Source: Bombardia bombarda (Eukaryota > Ascomycota > Sordariomycetes > Sordariales > Lasiosphaeriaceae). Taken from it: DNA of 64,000 nt. Below the pieces are notes generated by a model. The model made no database searches. It worked only from the letters and a program-made list of their open reading frames with translations, and was not told where the DNA came from. Position 1 is the stretch's first letter. The number at the start of each line of letters is the position of its first letter. Shown here piece after piece: positions 24,001 through 36,966 of the stretch. Where the stretch lies: NCBI GenBank assembly GCA_030512295.1, contig JAULSR010000006.1, positions 1,426,001 through 1,490,000 of the forward strand, given 5' to 3'. The translations under genes and the position numbers were made by a program.

Positions 24001-27000
24001 CTAGGGGAGTTCATGACTTTGTTCAGATCTGAGATGGCAAGCGCTAGACGGTTTAGGGGAAAGGAACCCCCCCTCGGCATCTTCCCTCCTCTCAACAAAA
24101 AAGAAAAGGGCGGGAGGGCGGTAATGAAAACAACCTACCTACCTACGTGCACTTTCAATACCGCACGCACCAACGCACGAGAGAGCAGGAAAAGCACATG
24201 CATCGCTGGACGCTAGAAGGCTGCATAGAAGGTTTCCAAATCTTCTCTTTCAACCCCCGCTCCCGTCTATGGCTCGCCCCTCTTTCCCTTCAGTTCCCAT
24301 CCCCCTCACCTCCCGCTCTGTTTGGCCCGGAGTTTTTGGGCTTTATAACCACACAGGTAAACAATTCCTTAGTCGCAAAACTGGCGAGATTGCAGCGCGA
24401 ATTCAGTGCTATCAATACCGGCTTTATGAAACTCGATCTTTTCTGCTAGTGCTCTTACTCTGCAGTACACTAAGGCAATGTCCCCTCGCTACTGACAGCA
24501 GATGGGGGCCGGATGAGGAACACCATTCACTCACTGCCCATCAATTTTAAGACATGTAATGTTGTGTTTTGGGTCTTGTGCCCAGCGCTGGACTACGAAT
24601 ACAAGTTGGTACTTAGGGAGAACTGGAGACATGGCGGGGAACATGGGAAGCTGTGGTTGGTTGGCTCGCAGGTTGTGCATACGCTGCAGTCGCGCGCTGC
24701 ACTGTTGGGCATGCAAGTACGAAGTACCTAAGTACCTTTTGTCGACGCGTATAGGTAGGTACCTAGGTACCTTAAAAGCCAAAAACATAAGATGAGATAC
24801 TCTATAGCATTCAAGCGGACAATAACGGATGTTTCAATCAGAGCTTATAGTGCAAGTCAGAGCCTCAACCGTAATTGCATCACAAGCAATTCTCTTGTGT
24901 CTTTAGCCTCGCAGGTTCCCTAGCGTCTGGCTTGGCTGGTCGCGAGGTCCCCGGTCGACTGGCGGCAAGCCACAAAGGCTTCGTTTCGGTCTGGCATGCC
25001 ATTGGCCCGCGTCTCACAAGGCAATCACGTACCGTAGCGCAGGTATTTGGAAGAGCGCCCCTGCCAGTGGTCGGAGTCCCGGATCGCAGCAAACAGCACG
25101 CTAGCATTCTAATAGGACAAGAGCGTGTGGCTGAAATAAACGGCCCTTCCCTCCAGTTAGCGGGCGCCCCCTTCATCGTGCGCTTGACGAGGTGGCTTGC
25201 TTGGCCATTGGCTTAGACCTAAACAGGATCAAGAGCAAGGGGAGGGGGTCGCTCAAAAATCCCCTAGTTAAAAGAACTGCCTCGGCAGTCGCCAAGTCGC
25301 AAGTCGCACCTCAATTTCTCATTGTTTGGGTGGACGCCTGAATCAGTACGGCTGAAAATCCTCCTTACGACTACTGTGTCTCGCAAACATTGCCTGCGGC
25401 TGGCTCTGGCGCGCTGGCTCTTAACAGATGAAATAAGGCATAGGCAGTTGGCGGGTCGGCTGCGCATCCCACAACCAGATATCGACAGTCAGTTTGACAC
25501 CAAGGTCGGAGATTTGAGTTGGGCGGAAGGGACATGATCCAGTGGATGGAAAGCTTGGCTCGGGATTTGGGCTTGGAATGATGGAAGCTGCAGCAGGATT
25601 CACAGCCACACACACACAGACACACACTAAAACATCCCATCTCAAAGAACGCCGCCCTCCTCTGGGCCTTTTTCCTTCTCCAAAACAAATATCTGACGCT
25701 GCATTATACCCTACCTGAACCACCTCAGCACTGCAAATTACGCTAAGGTAAACTGCTGCAGGTTGTCACTCTGCTTCACTCCCCATCCCCATCCCTCGCA
25801 CCTTCCTAGCCAGCAGACAAATGAAGAAAAAGCTCGAAACCTTAAATTCTCACTCACGATGCTGTGCAAGTCGACAAGTCAAGCCCTCATTTCAAGTTTC
25901 ACCAGCAGCCACAGAAACTCGTCGGTTGCTTCCTTTAGCCATAAGGCACTTCCCGAGCCCAGTGCTCACCGATGGAACGTTACAATCTTTGGCCACCTTA
26001 CCCCGTGCAGACAAGCGTGTGAGGCGGGCGCGGGCCTGCCTGCCTGCCTGCCTGTCTTTTGCTCGATCCTGATCGAACGCATTGGCCCCCCTCCCCTGCT
26101 TTTTACTAGCTGTTCGAACTTCTTGTCCTCACCGACGTTAAATCGGGTTAGCCTGCCGAAGACCCTGCCCGCGCGCCTGGGGGAGGGGGAGGGGTGTTGG
26201 ACTTTTGACTTCCACCTTCACTTCAACCCACAGTACCATCACAATGTCCCGCGTCAGTACTGCGTGTAAACCTGCGCTGCACTGCACTGCGTTGTGTGTG
26301 TGGATTGTCGTCCAGCGAGTGAGCGAATGTCATCTCTCTCCCTCTCTCCTCTTTTGCTGCTCTCCTGTCATCCCACCTCCACTCTTCCCACCACCTTGTT
26401 ACTCCCTCCCGTCTGCTACTACGACACTACGTACCTGTGATGCCTCGATGCTCAAAGATGCGCAGGCAAGATGTGCAAGGCCCAGAGCCGGATGGTTGCT
26501 CAAGGGACCAAACAGAACAGACAGAGACCCTCCCCCCCATCTTTCATCCTCCCCCCTTGCCCCCCGTCCCCGCCTTTCGACCCGCCTTTCGACCCGCCTT
26601 TTCGACCCGCTATCAACCCGCGTTTGACTTTCAGTTGTCGCTCCCAGACTCCCCCCCCAGTGTTGTTCATCGATTGCTCCAGAGCCTAGAATCTCGCAGG
26701 CGGTTAGGATCTCCCATGCTTAAAGCTGTTTTAGATGCTGACATTGAAACCAAAAAGAGGGTGTCGAGTGTCGTTCCTCGTGTTGGTAGTGCGTCTACAG
26801 GAACAAAACTTTGGTAGCGCCAAACAATTGAATTGTAATTCTCCCTCCTGCTACCAATCACCATCCCGGATGGGTCACTTTAATATGTCCAATAGGTGGG
26901 GGATCCCGAGCAGCTACGATGTGAAGCAGAATATCATCGTCAACTCTGCTGCGTAAGAGACACATGATAGGTTCAGGCTTGTCTGGGTGGTTGCCCAATA

Positions 27001-30000
27001 TATCTCCGTTCTATGAATAGCATCCGGTTGTCTGTCTGACCTCTCTTTCCCACTTCACCAATGCATCATCATCAGTCGCCTTGGTGCCCTACAACTCAGC
27101 ATGGTCCCCTTCCAGAAAGACGCAGCATACTATATAGACTCGCATCCCGTGAAACCTTCCCACTTTACCTGCCCAAACCACTGGCATAGCGCGTGGGATG
27201 GGTTGAGGAACACCAATTCAGCATGCGAGCTTGGACAGGGCCCGACTGACTCTGAGCTCGCCCACAAACACACACACACCGCTCAACACAGTTCCATTCA
27301 CATTCACTAGCTGGGTTTGGGGATCCTTAAACCCTAGCAGAGCTGCTAGCTAACTTCTCTCAAGGATCTCCCTCTCTCTCTCTGTAGCTCCGTGCAACAA
27401 CACCAACTCTCATCCGTGACGTTCAGACTAGCCCAATGCCCTCATATCGGCAGCAGTCCAGTGAGGGGCCTAGACCTAGTGTCATGAGTGTGTCACGGGC
27501 TACAAAACATGTCAAGAAGGGCATGGGATTCAATATCACGCAAGAAGGGCATTGGCCCAGCTATTCTCTACCGTATCTGGCCGCCAGTCAGCCAGTCAGT
27601 AAGTCGGGGGCCGTGTTTACGATGTCATTGATTGTGATAGGAGAATTCTCCAGCCTGCTGGTTGGCCACGCGCGATCCATCTCTTTTCATATGACGTCCC
27701 CCCTTTTGCTCCTCATTTCTTTAGTTCAGACTCGTGACAAAAAGACACAAGGGCAACCCAAAAAGATCCGTTTTCAAATGCGAGAGAGAAAGAATCATGT
27801 ATTCCAGATTCCCGTTAATATATTGTTCACAAATCACGCGCCTACATTGTCGCTGACCCAGTCTGACCAGATACCTGGAAATCCACGCTGCACACAATAT
27901 ATGGAATACCCGCGATTTGTCGGCTCACGGAGCTCCGCATCGCCAGCTGGCTGGGTGGCCAGTCGTCAGTCGGTCCCTCTTATTGTGTTTCTGTGTGTGT
28001 GTGCGCGTGCGTGCGTGAGGGGAAAACTGCACATTAAATCACACCCCCTTTATTGAAAAAGGGCCAGTTTATTTTTGTCTGTTGGAGAAATTCTCCATCC
28101 ATTCATTCTCGAAGCGGCACGGAACGATACATGAGGGCAATCATCTATGCCAAGTGGCTGGCTGAGAAGCTGCGCAGTGGTGGGTAGGTTACTTGGTAAG
28201 TAAGTAACCTACCCAACGGCAAACACCAAGGCCGCCCGCAAATTGTCGTGGGTTTCGTTCGCAAGGCGGTCATGTCCTGCCCTGGCTTGTCTGTCTCGGT
28301 TGTCGAGGCAGGACAATCTATTTGCACTTAGGCAGCATCCGCGCCGTATATGAGTTCGCATTCATATATCTTTGCTGACGACATAATGGGCACTGCACAA
28401 ACGCCAAGACTCGGTTGATAGATGACCGTGTCGTGTGCCTGACCAGCCATATCGGTATCCGAGCTTTCCTCATGCTTTTGCGATAACATACAGACAGATG
28501 GACGACAAAAAGAACTTGGTCAGATCTCACCAACAAACAGACTGCAGGATTTGGTTGTGTTGTTATTATTGGCGTTGATGATATTGTTGGGAGAGCCAGT
28601 GCTCCTCCAGTGATATATTACCATCCCCCCTTTTCCTTCCTCAACTTGTTTATTAAACTTGTTTGTCAGTCTGTCAGCAATGACACAAACCAAAACACCC
28701 CACGGACTCTTCGGCCATGAGATTTACTGACGGCTTGATTGCGCAGAGACCTTTCGTTCGTTGTGTCCTTCCTTCCTTTCTGAGGATATCACCGTTTCAT
28801 TACGAGCTGTACTCCCTCAGCAATCACTATAAGCCAGCAGGATAGCTCGGTTGGTTTTGCACACGTGCACAACAGAGCGAGCGTGCGTGCTTGAAGCTTG
28901 CTTGGGCTATTTTTCACATCTCCAATCTAACCCTCGACTTGTCGATACAAGTCAAGTCACCCCACGGGCTTTCCTTGATAGTGCTTGTGCCGCTGTGTGC
29001 AGGATATAATAAGATCCCGTTCATGTTGCCGCGCGTGCAGTCGGCGTGTTTGTCCCTTAAAGTATATGCAAACGGGAACAAGAGACAGGCGGGCAGTCCC
29101 TCGCATGCCGCTGCGGTCGCGGCCGGGCAGGGCTGGGTATAGGGGTCCTGCGTCGATGTTTATTGCTCCCGTGGTTAGTTTTCCTGGCGGGATTGTTGAG
29201 TTCTGGGCTGTGCTGTGCTGTGCGGTGTTTGCTGCTGCAAGGTTCTTCGGTTGGGAGTTGCGTCATTGTTTATATTGCGGTGGACCATGCGTTTGTTTGT
29301 TTGTTTGTCAAAGTGGCGGAATCGCGAGTTTCTTCTTTTCGCGGATGCTGCCTGGATTACGAAGCCTGTTCGGATGTTGACTGTATACAGATGAGTATTG
29401 ACGGACGGCAGTGTGTGGCATCTGACTGGATATCTCCGATGGCGGAGGTCCGTGTTGACACCCCCATGGCGTATGAGTGTGAGAGCGCGGTGTCAACATT
29501 GGGCATATTGCATTTTGGACAGGCAAGTTAGGATAAAGGGGCGTATTATGGGTTGTGGTTTTGTGTATTGACATGTCTTTGCTAAGGGGGGTGCCCCTTT
29601 TTCTTCTTCGGTGGGCATGTCTATAGAGCCAGAGCAGAGTAGTAAAACCAGTTTACCAAGCATAAGCCCTACGTAAACATTTTGTTGAATATGAAGCACT
29701 GTTATAGGTCATTAGTATTAGCACTCAGAAGGTAAGCGTTTACCTGGAATGAGCTTGACTTCCTGATAGACCACAGTCTGATCTCCACTGCGTCAGAGAT
29801 GACGGTGATGAACCCAAACAGTCACCGAGCTCCTGTTATCATAAGCAGTTCACCATAGAACACCACATATCCGATGGGTCACAGCCACACCCCGTAGATT
29901 TGTGTAAGAGAAAGTTGTGTCAACTTTGGTTAAAGGAGCCTGTAAAGGTGCTTTAGCTCGTGTGAATACAGGGGAATTAGTGCGCCCGCTTGATATCAGG

Positions 30001-31009
30001 TAGTTATGGTTGCCTGTCAACTTTTGTACACCTTTCCTAGGTTTTCAGCCTGCTGGTCCTAACATAATCTGATTCCTGTCCAATTGGCGATTGAAACTAA
30101 TCTGTCTGCCTGCAGCACTCCTTGATCTCTTACGTTGCCGGGAAGTCATCATCACCATGGGTGGCTCGACTATCACTGGGGGCTGTGCGCTTCAGGGGCT
30201 GGCTCTGGACTCGAGCCATCTATCTTTCTCTCGATGATAGCTCGGCAGCCTTTTTTTCATCAGAGATTTAAAGCGATAGCCAAGATGATTAAGGGTTATC
30301 TTGTAATAGAGACCGCGAAGTGGAAAGCTGATAGACTTGCGTGTTGCTGTTCCAAGTCAGAGACGACGGCTTGATGATGGTTCGCGATTAGTCCTGTTTG
30401 TAAACCTGGGGAGAGCAACGAGTCAAGCATCGAAGGTGTTACTACTCTGCTTGGGTTGATCCTCAAAGTGCTGGAGGGATGAGTTAGAGACAACGGGATC
30501 ACTCTAAATGCATACACGCGAATCAACACCCATACTCGAGCCTAATAGGTGGCTAAGAAAAGCAAACAGCCCAACGTTACCCAACCATTATGTCATATTC
30601 TTTTCTATCTGGCCTCATAAGAAAGTCATATCTTGTTGCCCTCGTTCAGAGATACATCTATCAGAAGGAAACCATGCGACTGAGCCTAATAAAGGAAGTA
30701 ACATCGCCATCATAAATCATGGGTCGTGCCTCGCACTCCTAATCTCGCTCCTTTCCCTGTATCTCGTTTCCGCTGATTGTAAATATGACCCACCCACTCA
30801 CTGCTCGTAACATCATGTCTGGTTCTGCATGTGAAGACAATACTCGCCGGTTGACCAAAGACCCTCATGTTCGCCTGTCCCACATGCCTCGATTTGCCAC
30901 CATATGGATCAGACCAACCATTTCTAGAACATCATCACGCGACCTTTACCCATTAAATAAAAACACCATCATCATCACCATACCTCCAACACACCCCAAA
31001 TGACTATCA
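24001..31009. other. Gene desert, distal part
   Basis: No gene is recognisable over 7 kb. The strand-neutral composition, frequent short pyrimidine tracts and two overlapping AGGTACCT palindromes (24757-24772) are the only structure seen. The longest frame (27436-28056 plus) has no domain and no coding-like composition. The distal end is the 3' side of the TDA3-like gene, so no promoter is needed there. Non-coding transcripts cannot be excluded. Confidence 0.5.
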
Positions 31010-32528
31010 CTAAACCCTAAACCTCCCCGGCTCCAACCTCTCCACATCCGCACTGCTCGCCCTTCCGTCCAGCAACATCTCGGCCATCAGACAGCCCGTC
31101 CCAGGTCCGTTCTGGATGCCCCAGCAGGTATGCCCGGCGGCGACCCACAGGCCCGGAACACCCGTCTGGCCGATCAAGGGGTCGTACTCTTTGCCGAAGC
31201 GCATGTGGCGCGGCAGGTAGCACGACTGCCTGGCCTTGACGGGGGCGGCGGCGAGCTGGGGGCTGACGGTGCCGATGTAGGCTACGAGGTCGTCGCACTG
31301 GTCCGTGTCGCACTGGACGAGGTCGGCGGTTTCGGGGAGCGGGGTGGTGGTGTCGGGCTCGCCTTTGATAATCTCTGTTAGTTTTCTGGATAGATGGATA
31401 TAAAGGGGAATGGATAGAGGTCAACCAACCACACGCATAAACCTCCCCAAAAGGCCTCGCATAAATCTCGGGATCCACATTCCCCCTATGCTTGCGCTTC
31501 TGCCCTTTACTCGCCCGATGCTCCGGCACGTAGCTCGTCGGCAGCTGGATGTTGGTAAACACAGCAAACGGGCTGACATCAGCCTCGAAGACGACACTAT
31601 GCGCCCTCAGCCCCTCGATCTTGGACCGCGGCAGCAGCCTGCCGGTCCACGGGCCGGCGGTGACAACTACGTCTGTGACATCGTCAATGACGACATGTTT
31701 TGCTTCCGACGAGGAAGAGCTCAAATCCTCGCCGCGGTCCTCGTACTCTACGCTCGTCACCGCCGTCTTGGAGTGGTTAATCCTCGTCACCTTGGCGCCT
31801 ATCCTGACGTCGACGCCCTTCTCCCTCGCGAGCGCTGCGATGGCGGTGGTGAAGTGGAAGGGGTGCACCTGCGACGTCTCTGTAGAGCCGTAGCCGGACC
31901 CGTCCTCGCCCATCTGCTTGTACCAGCGCACCAGGCTGCCGTCGATCCAGTCCAGCTCGGCGGGCAGGGGCGAGTCTTGGAGTAGGTCGGAGGCCTTGGC
32001 GTCTTGCTTGGGGAGCTTTTCCCATGCTTTGTCGTCGTCTTCGTCATGATCGCCGTTCTGCTGTTTCTGTTCCAGTTTCCCATCTGTAGCGACAGCAGCT
32101 GTACTTGTAACTGCTGCTGCAGCGACCTTTGACTTGATGCTAGCTGGGTCCGTGACGACAGCGCCCAGATCGCCACATCCGACCTGGCGATAGCCCCAGC
32201 GCTCGGCACCGCCGTGCTCGGCGGCTAGTTCCCGGTGCAGGCGGTAGGACAAGGGGACTAGACATGCCGGATGGGCCCACAGGGCGAGGAGACCGCCTGC
32301 CTTGCCCGATGCGCCCGATGCGATGGCAGTGGCCTCGAGCAGGGTGATGCGATGCAGCGAGGGGTCGAATTTGGGGTGGCGCGTCAGGAAGTATGCCGTG
32401 GTGCAGCCAATGATGCCGCCGCCTGCACGTCATAAGTCTTTGGTTGGCGGCAGACTGACAAGACAAACAAATGGGACATACCTACCGACGATGACAATGT
32501 TTCTTTTTTGTGGCGTGGGCGTGCCCAT
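31010..32528 (-). CDS. TDA3: FAD-dependent oxidoreductase, TDA3-like
   Basis: Three exons on the minus strand (32528-32486, 32422-31430, 31374-31010) give 466 aa. The splice junctions are in phase: the first joins VIVG to GGIIGC and restores the dinucleotide-binding GxGxxG at residues 15-20. The second joins VYACG-like sequence to EIIKGEPDT. The fold is that of DAO-type flavoenzymes. A conserved C-terminal signature, AAGHTCWGIQNGPGTG, matches the fungal TDA3 group, whose yeast member is linked to late-endosome to Golgi traffic but has no proven substrate. An acidic, Gln-rich insertion (about residues 110-135) looks like a flexible loop. The second intron has a weaker donor (gttggt), the least certain point of the model. 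There is no signal peptide. Confidence 0.87.
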
Positions 32529-34017
32529 GATCAGTACGAGCTAGGTAGGTACCTCGGGGAGATGTCCAGGGGAGGAAAGAGCTCCCTTGGGAGCTGTAAA
32601 ACGACACGATCAACAACTACAAAAGGATAAAAGACAATTATCAGACAGATAATAAAGTCAGTAATAGTAGAACTCAGAGACTCGAGATTTGTCAGGCAAT
32701 CTGACCCAAGGCTGAGAGGTAGACTCAAGTCATAACTGTGGCAGCTATCGAGGATGGATGGCTCGTTGCGGCTCTTCCTTTGCAGCCGCCAACCGCTGGG
32801 GATGTCGCAAGCTGAACTGTGGCCCAAGCTCCCTAAAGCTTGGCTTGGAACAACTGCTTATCGATAGGCTTAAAACCAGAACTCATTTGTGTATCATTAT
32901 CTATATTGTTGTTCGCCTTCGTGCTCTGTTTCACATGGACTGACAAAGTACTAAGCATGCGAATGCTGCATCCACGTGGCTGGCTGGCTGGTTACTCGCC
33001 GACGCCATGCAAGTCCTATGACAGCATAGGGTGAGCAACATGCCAAGCGCCTTTTAGTCGAACACTCCAAACTGTTGTGGTAAAATATTCACAGTAATAA
33101 CTCGTCGAGCTCATGTTGTTGAAGTTTTGCTTTCTATTAGAAGAAACAGAGTTGACCCCGAGCTCTAATGACGTGACGTGCTGTGGAGAGCTGGGATACG
33201 CTTGTCTGTGAGGTACATTGCTTTGTCAGCCATCAATTCCCGCGTGCTAGTGACAACCTAGGTACTGAGGGACTCTAACTGCTAGTGCAAAATGAGATAA
33301 CCCGCCTGTTAAGGACATCATCACCTTAACAGATAGGAGAGGTCGGCACTGGCAGCACGCCAAGAACAATGCCGCGGCTCGACCCCGCATGTTTTTGCGA
33401 TACTGGGTCGGCCAGAGGCCATCCGAGATCGATCGCACAGTTCGACATCTACAGTGCCGGGCAGACGGACGAACAGAACGTGCCGTTCAATCTTTAAAAT
33501 CGACCCTTGCCCTGTGGAAATGCCTCCACGACCGAGATCTCGGTGGAGTGATCTGACTTTAAAAAACAGAAATGCCACCGCTGAGAGGCTGTGCGCCGGG
33601 CCGCACGTCAAGTGCAGGTCCTTGGACCGAGGCTTGTCAAGCACTGTCCCTCGTGGTCCCCCGTTGTCCCTTGTGCACCTACCGCCAAAGATGAGAGAAA
33701 TTCCATGCATGGCGTTTAACGTACTCGGTACCAGCCTGCCGACAGGCAATCGCTCAGGTAATTGACAGGCCATGGCAGGCAATGGCAGGCAATATATGCG
33801 TGTAAAAAGGATGAAACTCGACCAGATTCAGAATCATCCAGAATCGGTAAACCTTCCAGGCCTGTTCCTGTTTGCCTGCCAATCAACCCCACGCGGACCG
33901 ACGCGGGGCTTGCCAATTAGTAACCATTATTCTAGCTGACTTGCCTTTGCCTCACCTATTTATCAAACCGTTTCGCATTCTCTCCCTCGTGTCATAATTC
34001 CTTCCCGTTCCTTATCC
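32529..34017. other. Divergent promoter region, TDA3-like gene and thiol peroxidase
   Basis: A 1.5 kb region between two divergent genes, so it should carry both promoters. It has an AGGTACCT palindrome at 32547-32554, close to the start of the TDA3-like gene. No coding region is seen. Confidence 0.5.
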
Positions 34018-34787
34018 ATGATACCCATTCGATTAATACGCCGTCTCCCATACCTCAACATAATCCACTTGCCAGGCGCAAGACCAGTAATCCTCAGACA
34101 CCCCGCGATCCGTCCTGTTTTACCATCAGCACCAATAACACAATCTTCGTTACCGCCACATCGAACATTTGCAGCCATGTCTTCCGCCACCAGCTTTTAC
34201 GACTTCAAGCCCCTCGATAGTACGCGATCCCCCCCTGCCCTGTCTTGGACCGTGAACTTGCCGGACTGTCCGAACCCTCCCAAACCGAGACACAACGACG
34301 CTGACCGCATCCCCCCACCCCAACAGAGAAGGGCGCCGAGGTCCCCCTCGCCGACTACGCCGGCAAGGTCGTGCTCATCGTCAACGTCGCCTCCAAGTGC
34401 GGCTTCACGCCCCAGTACGCCGGCCTCGAGAAGGTGTACAAGGACATCCGCGAGAAGCACGGCGAGGACTTTGTCGTCCTGGGCTTCCCCTGCAACCAGT
34501 TTGGCGGCCAGGAGCCCGGCTCCGACGAGGAGATCCAGAGCTTCTGCCAGCTTAACTACGGCGTCAGCTTCCCCGTCCTCAAGAAGGTCGACGTCAACGG
34601 CGACGGCGCCGCCCCGCTCTACCAGTGGCTCAAGGAGCAGCAGCCCGGCCTCATGGGCCTCAAGCGCGTCAAGTGGAACTTTGAGAAGTTCCTGATCGGC
34701 AAGGACGGCAAGGTCAAGGGACGGTGGGCGAGCACTACTAAGCCTGAGTCGTTGGAGAAGGCGATTCTGGAGGAGTTGGCAAAGTAG
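34018..34787 (+). CDS. HYR1: Glutathione peroxidase-fold thiol peroxidase (Gpx3/Hyr1-like), possible mitochondrial form
   Basis: Two exons (34018-34219 and 34327-34787) are joined across a 107 bp intron. The core enzyme starting at the internal ATG 34177 is 167 aa. It contains NVASKCGFTPQY with the peroxidatic Cys39, GFPCNQFGGQEPG, a second Cys89 in SFCQLNYG (equivalent to the resolving Cys of yeast Gpx3) and the Trp/Asn of VKWNFEKFL. It reduces hydroperoxides using thioredoxin, and in yeast also senses peroxide for Yap1. An upstream in-frame ATG at 34018 adds 53 residues that contain many Arg, no Asp or Glu, and end in HRTFAA before the core Met. That is what a mitochondrial presequence looks like. 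I give the longer span. The short cytosolic form may be the main product, or both may be made. Exon sequence is very GC-biased at third positions, suggesting high expression. Confidence 0.9.
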
Positions 34788-35524
34788 AGGAGAGGAGAGG
34801 AGAGGAGAAGAAGAGGATGATTTGAGCGTGCTTTTTGCAGCTTGTCTTTTTGAAGCAAGACCGCGGAGGCTTTTTGTCGTTTGGAGATTTACAGAGACGA
34901 TAGATACCTACCTAGATTGGGAAAATACTATTCTATACCCATGTTGCAGCCAAGGAACGTGTCTTTCGTCAAACTGAGGCTCGGCTTGGGTTGGTTACAC
35001 GGCGAACGCTAACAAGAGACGATCCCGGGATGATGCACCATCCACGGCATTTCCCAGATCCAATGCCGCCTTGTGGGCGAGTGGAGGGCCTCCCGCAGAA
35101 AGTGCTGATCCGTACCTAAGGTAGACGCACGTTATCGGCTCAGACGGTGGGTTTGACGAGGCGTGTCTTTGCAAGAACAAATTTAGAAATAAAGTTGAAA
35201 CAACTTTCTTTCTCTCCGTATCTTGATCATCGGAGCCAAGAATTTAAACTAAGGCAGTGAAATGACCGTCGCTTGTAATCCAACGTCCGGGGTCTAGAGG
35301 AGTGCATCTCACGATTGGACCCACTTAATAGCCTCGACCTCATCCACAGAAAGCTTCTCCTGAGAGTCGCACCTGCACTCACTCACCCACTCACTCACCC
35401 TCTCACTAAAACGGAAAGACCATACGCGCATCTTCACGTAGTACGTACGTACGTACGTACCTGCCTCAGGTACCCAAAACACAATCGGTTTCCCCCCACC
35501 AAAACAGGAATAAAGACACAAAAA
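34788..35524. other. Intergenic region upstream of the YIH1/IMPACT gene
   Basis: About 740 bp between two genes on the same strand. The distal part carries a (GTAC)5 tract at 35441-35460, shortly upstream of the start codon at 35525 and therefore probably in the leader. No gene is seen. In-frame codons exist upstream of 35525 as far as an ATG at 35315, but that stretch is repetitive (SLTHPLTHPLT-like) and unlike the family. Confidence 0.55.
35441..35460. repeat. Tetranucleotide repeat (GTAC)5
   Basis: Five perfect, self-complementary GTAC units about 65 bp upstream of the YIH1-like start codon. A transcript of this stretch could form a hairpin. Confidence 0.9.
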
Positions 35525-36415
35525 ATGTCCGAAGAGCTCGCCGACGAGCTTGAAGCCATCAACGCCATCTACAACCCCGGCACCCTAGTCCAGTCGGCCG
35601 AAGACGCGTCAGCAGACATCTACATCCTAACCCTCCCAGAAGAAGACACGGCCTCCCTCAGACTCCAATTCTCGGCCGCTTACCCTTCTGAGCCGCCTTT
35701 TGTGCTCGGCACCTACAGCTCCAGCGAGCACGGCAAGCGCGGCGCTGCCGCCCGCGACCTGGCCCTCTTCCGCGCCGCCGTCGGAGATGTCTACGAGCCA
35801 GGCCAGGTGTGTCTATTTGACGCCATCGAGAAATTCAAGGAGCTTTTGCTCGAGTCCTCATCAGATGACAGAGAAGGGGGTGATGCCACGTCGTCACCAA
35901 TAAACTCCCCAGATCTGCAACAACAACCACCACCAGCCCCAACCCCATCCCCATCCCAACCACAACAACAACCAGAACCCCCCTGGATCCTCTCCGACCC
36001 CGTCATCGAGCTCAAATCCACCTTCCTCGCGCGCTGCGCGCCCGTCTCATCGCCCACCCAAGCCGCAGGCTACGTGCAGCACCTGCTCTCGACCGACAGG
36101 AAGGTGCGCAGCGCGACGCACAACATGACAGCCTGGCGCATCCGCGGCCCCAACGGCACGTCGTTCCAGGACTGTGACGACGACGGCGAGACGGCCGCCG
36201 GCGGGCGTCTGCTGCATCTGATGCAGCTCATGGACTTGTGGGACACCATGGTGGTGGTGACGCGCTGGTACGGCGGCCAGAAGCTGGGCCCGCGCCGGTT
36301 CGCGCTCATCAACACCGCTGCGCGGGATGCGTTTGTCAAGGCGGGGCTGGTTGCTGTTAAGGATGGCAATAGTGCTGCTGAGACGACGAAGAAGAAGGGG
36401 GGGCATGGGAAGTGA
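35525..36415 (+). CDS. YIH1: YIH1/IMPACT-like RWD and UPF0029 protein
   Basis: A single exon gives 296 aa. Residues 1 to about 115 are an RWD domain (ELEAINAIYNPGTL, then YPSEPPF). A Pro/Gln-rich linker at about 125-158 follows, and then the IMPACT/UPF0029 domain from about 165 (LKSTFLARCAPVSS through VVTRWYGGQKLGPRRFALI). Yih1/IMPACT binds Gcn1 through the RWD domain and so prevents activation of the eIF2alpha kinase Gcn2, linking translation control to amino-acid starvation in the cytosol. The ATG at 35525 (context aaaaATGtcc) is chosen because the conserved RWD sequence begins there. A Lys-rich tail (TTKKKGGHGK) closes the protein. The neighbour downstream is convergent and also belongs to a family linked to nutrient sensing. 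Confidence 0.92.
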   Translation: MSEELADELEAINAIYNPGTLVQSAEDASADIYILTLPEEDTASLRLQFSAAYPSEPPFVLGTYSSSEHGKRGAAARDLALFRAAVGDVYEPGQVCLFDAIEKFKELLLESSSDDREGGDATSSPINSPDLQQQPPPAPTPSPSQPQQQPEPPWILSDPVIELKSTFLARCAPVSSPTQAAGYVQHLLSTDRKVRSATHNMTAWRIRGPNGTSFQDCDDDGETAAGGRLLHLMQLMDLWDTMVVVTRWYGGQKLGPRRFALINTAARDAFVKAGLVAVKDGNSAAETTKKKGGHGK

Positions 36416-36966
36416 GGGGTGGATGAGGTTGCTGATGATGAGTTCGATAAAGCTTCCAGTCAAGGAGGTGGGGTATTGTCTACTATGAACATCACCAGCA
36501 CTAGCATCAGTGTAGGACACAAATCACGCTTCACCTCACCTCGGCCCAGCACCATACCAGCAGAGACCATACCAGCAGAGATGCTGAAATAACACAAGGG
36601 ATTATTATTAGAACCATGTCCAGTCAACAAACCAAATAGGACGGACAATGGCTCCCAGGCTCTCACGCCAGCAATGAATCTAGGATCATCAAATGGTACA
36701 ACAACCCATTCCGTCATGCGACACCCACACATTTTGATGCCCAGCTGTCAACCACCAGCCCCTATTTTGCTCTTGGAAGATACGGCAACAACAACAACAC
36801 CATGCCAAGATGAGGACACAACCCCCACCTCCACCACCCCCTTTCTTTTCCTGTCAATGCCTTTTTATCTCTTCTTTATAAATATGCTTTTGAACTCCCC
36901 CTCCTCCTCTACAGAGATGAGATGTTTCTTCTGTTTCTTTGCCCCCCTCAATCTCCATCCCCCCAC
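36416..36966. other. Convergent 3' region between YIH1-like and CASTOR-like genes
   Basis: About 550 bp between the stop codons of two convergent genes, presumably 3' untranslated sequence of both. I see no gene in it. Confidence 0.6.

Noticed and set aside
27436..28056. 206-codon open frame in the gene desert
   Set aside because: No domain, no coding composition, and repeat-driven ending (VCVCARACV); consistent with chance in non-coding DNA.
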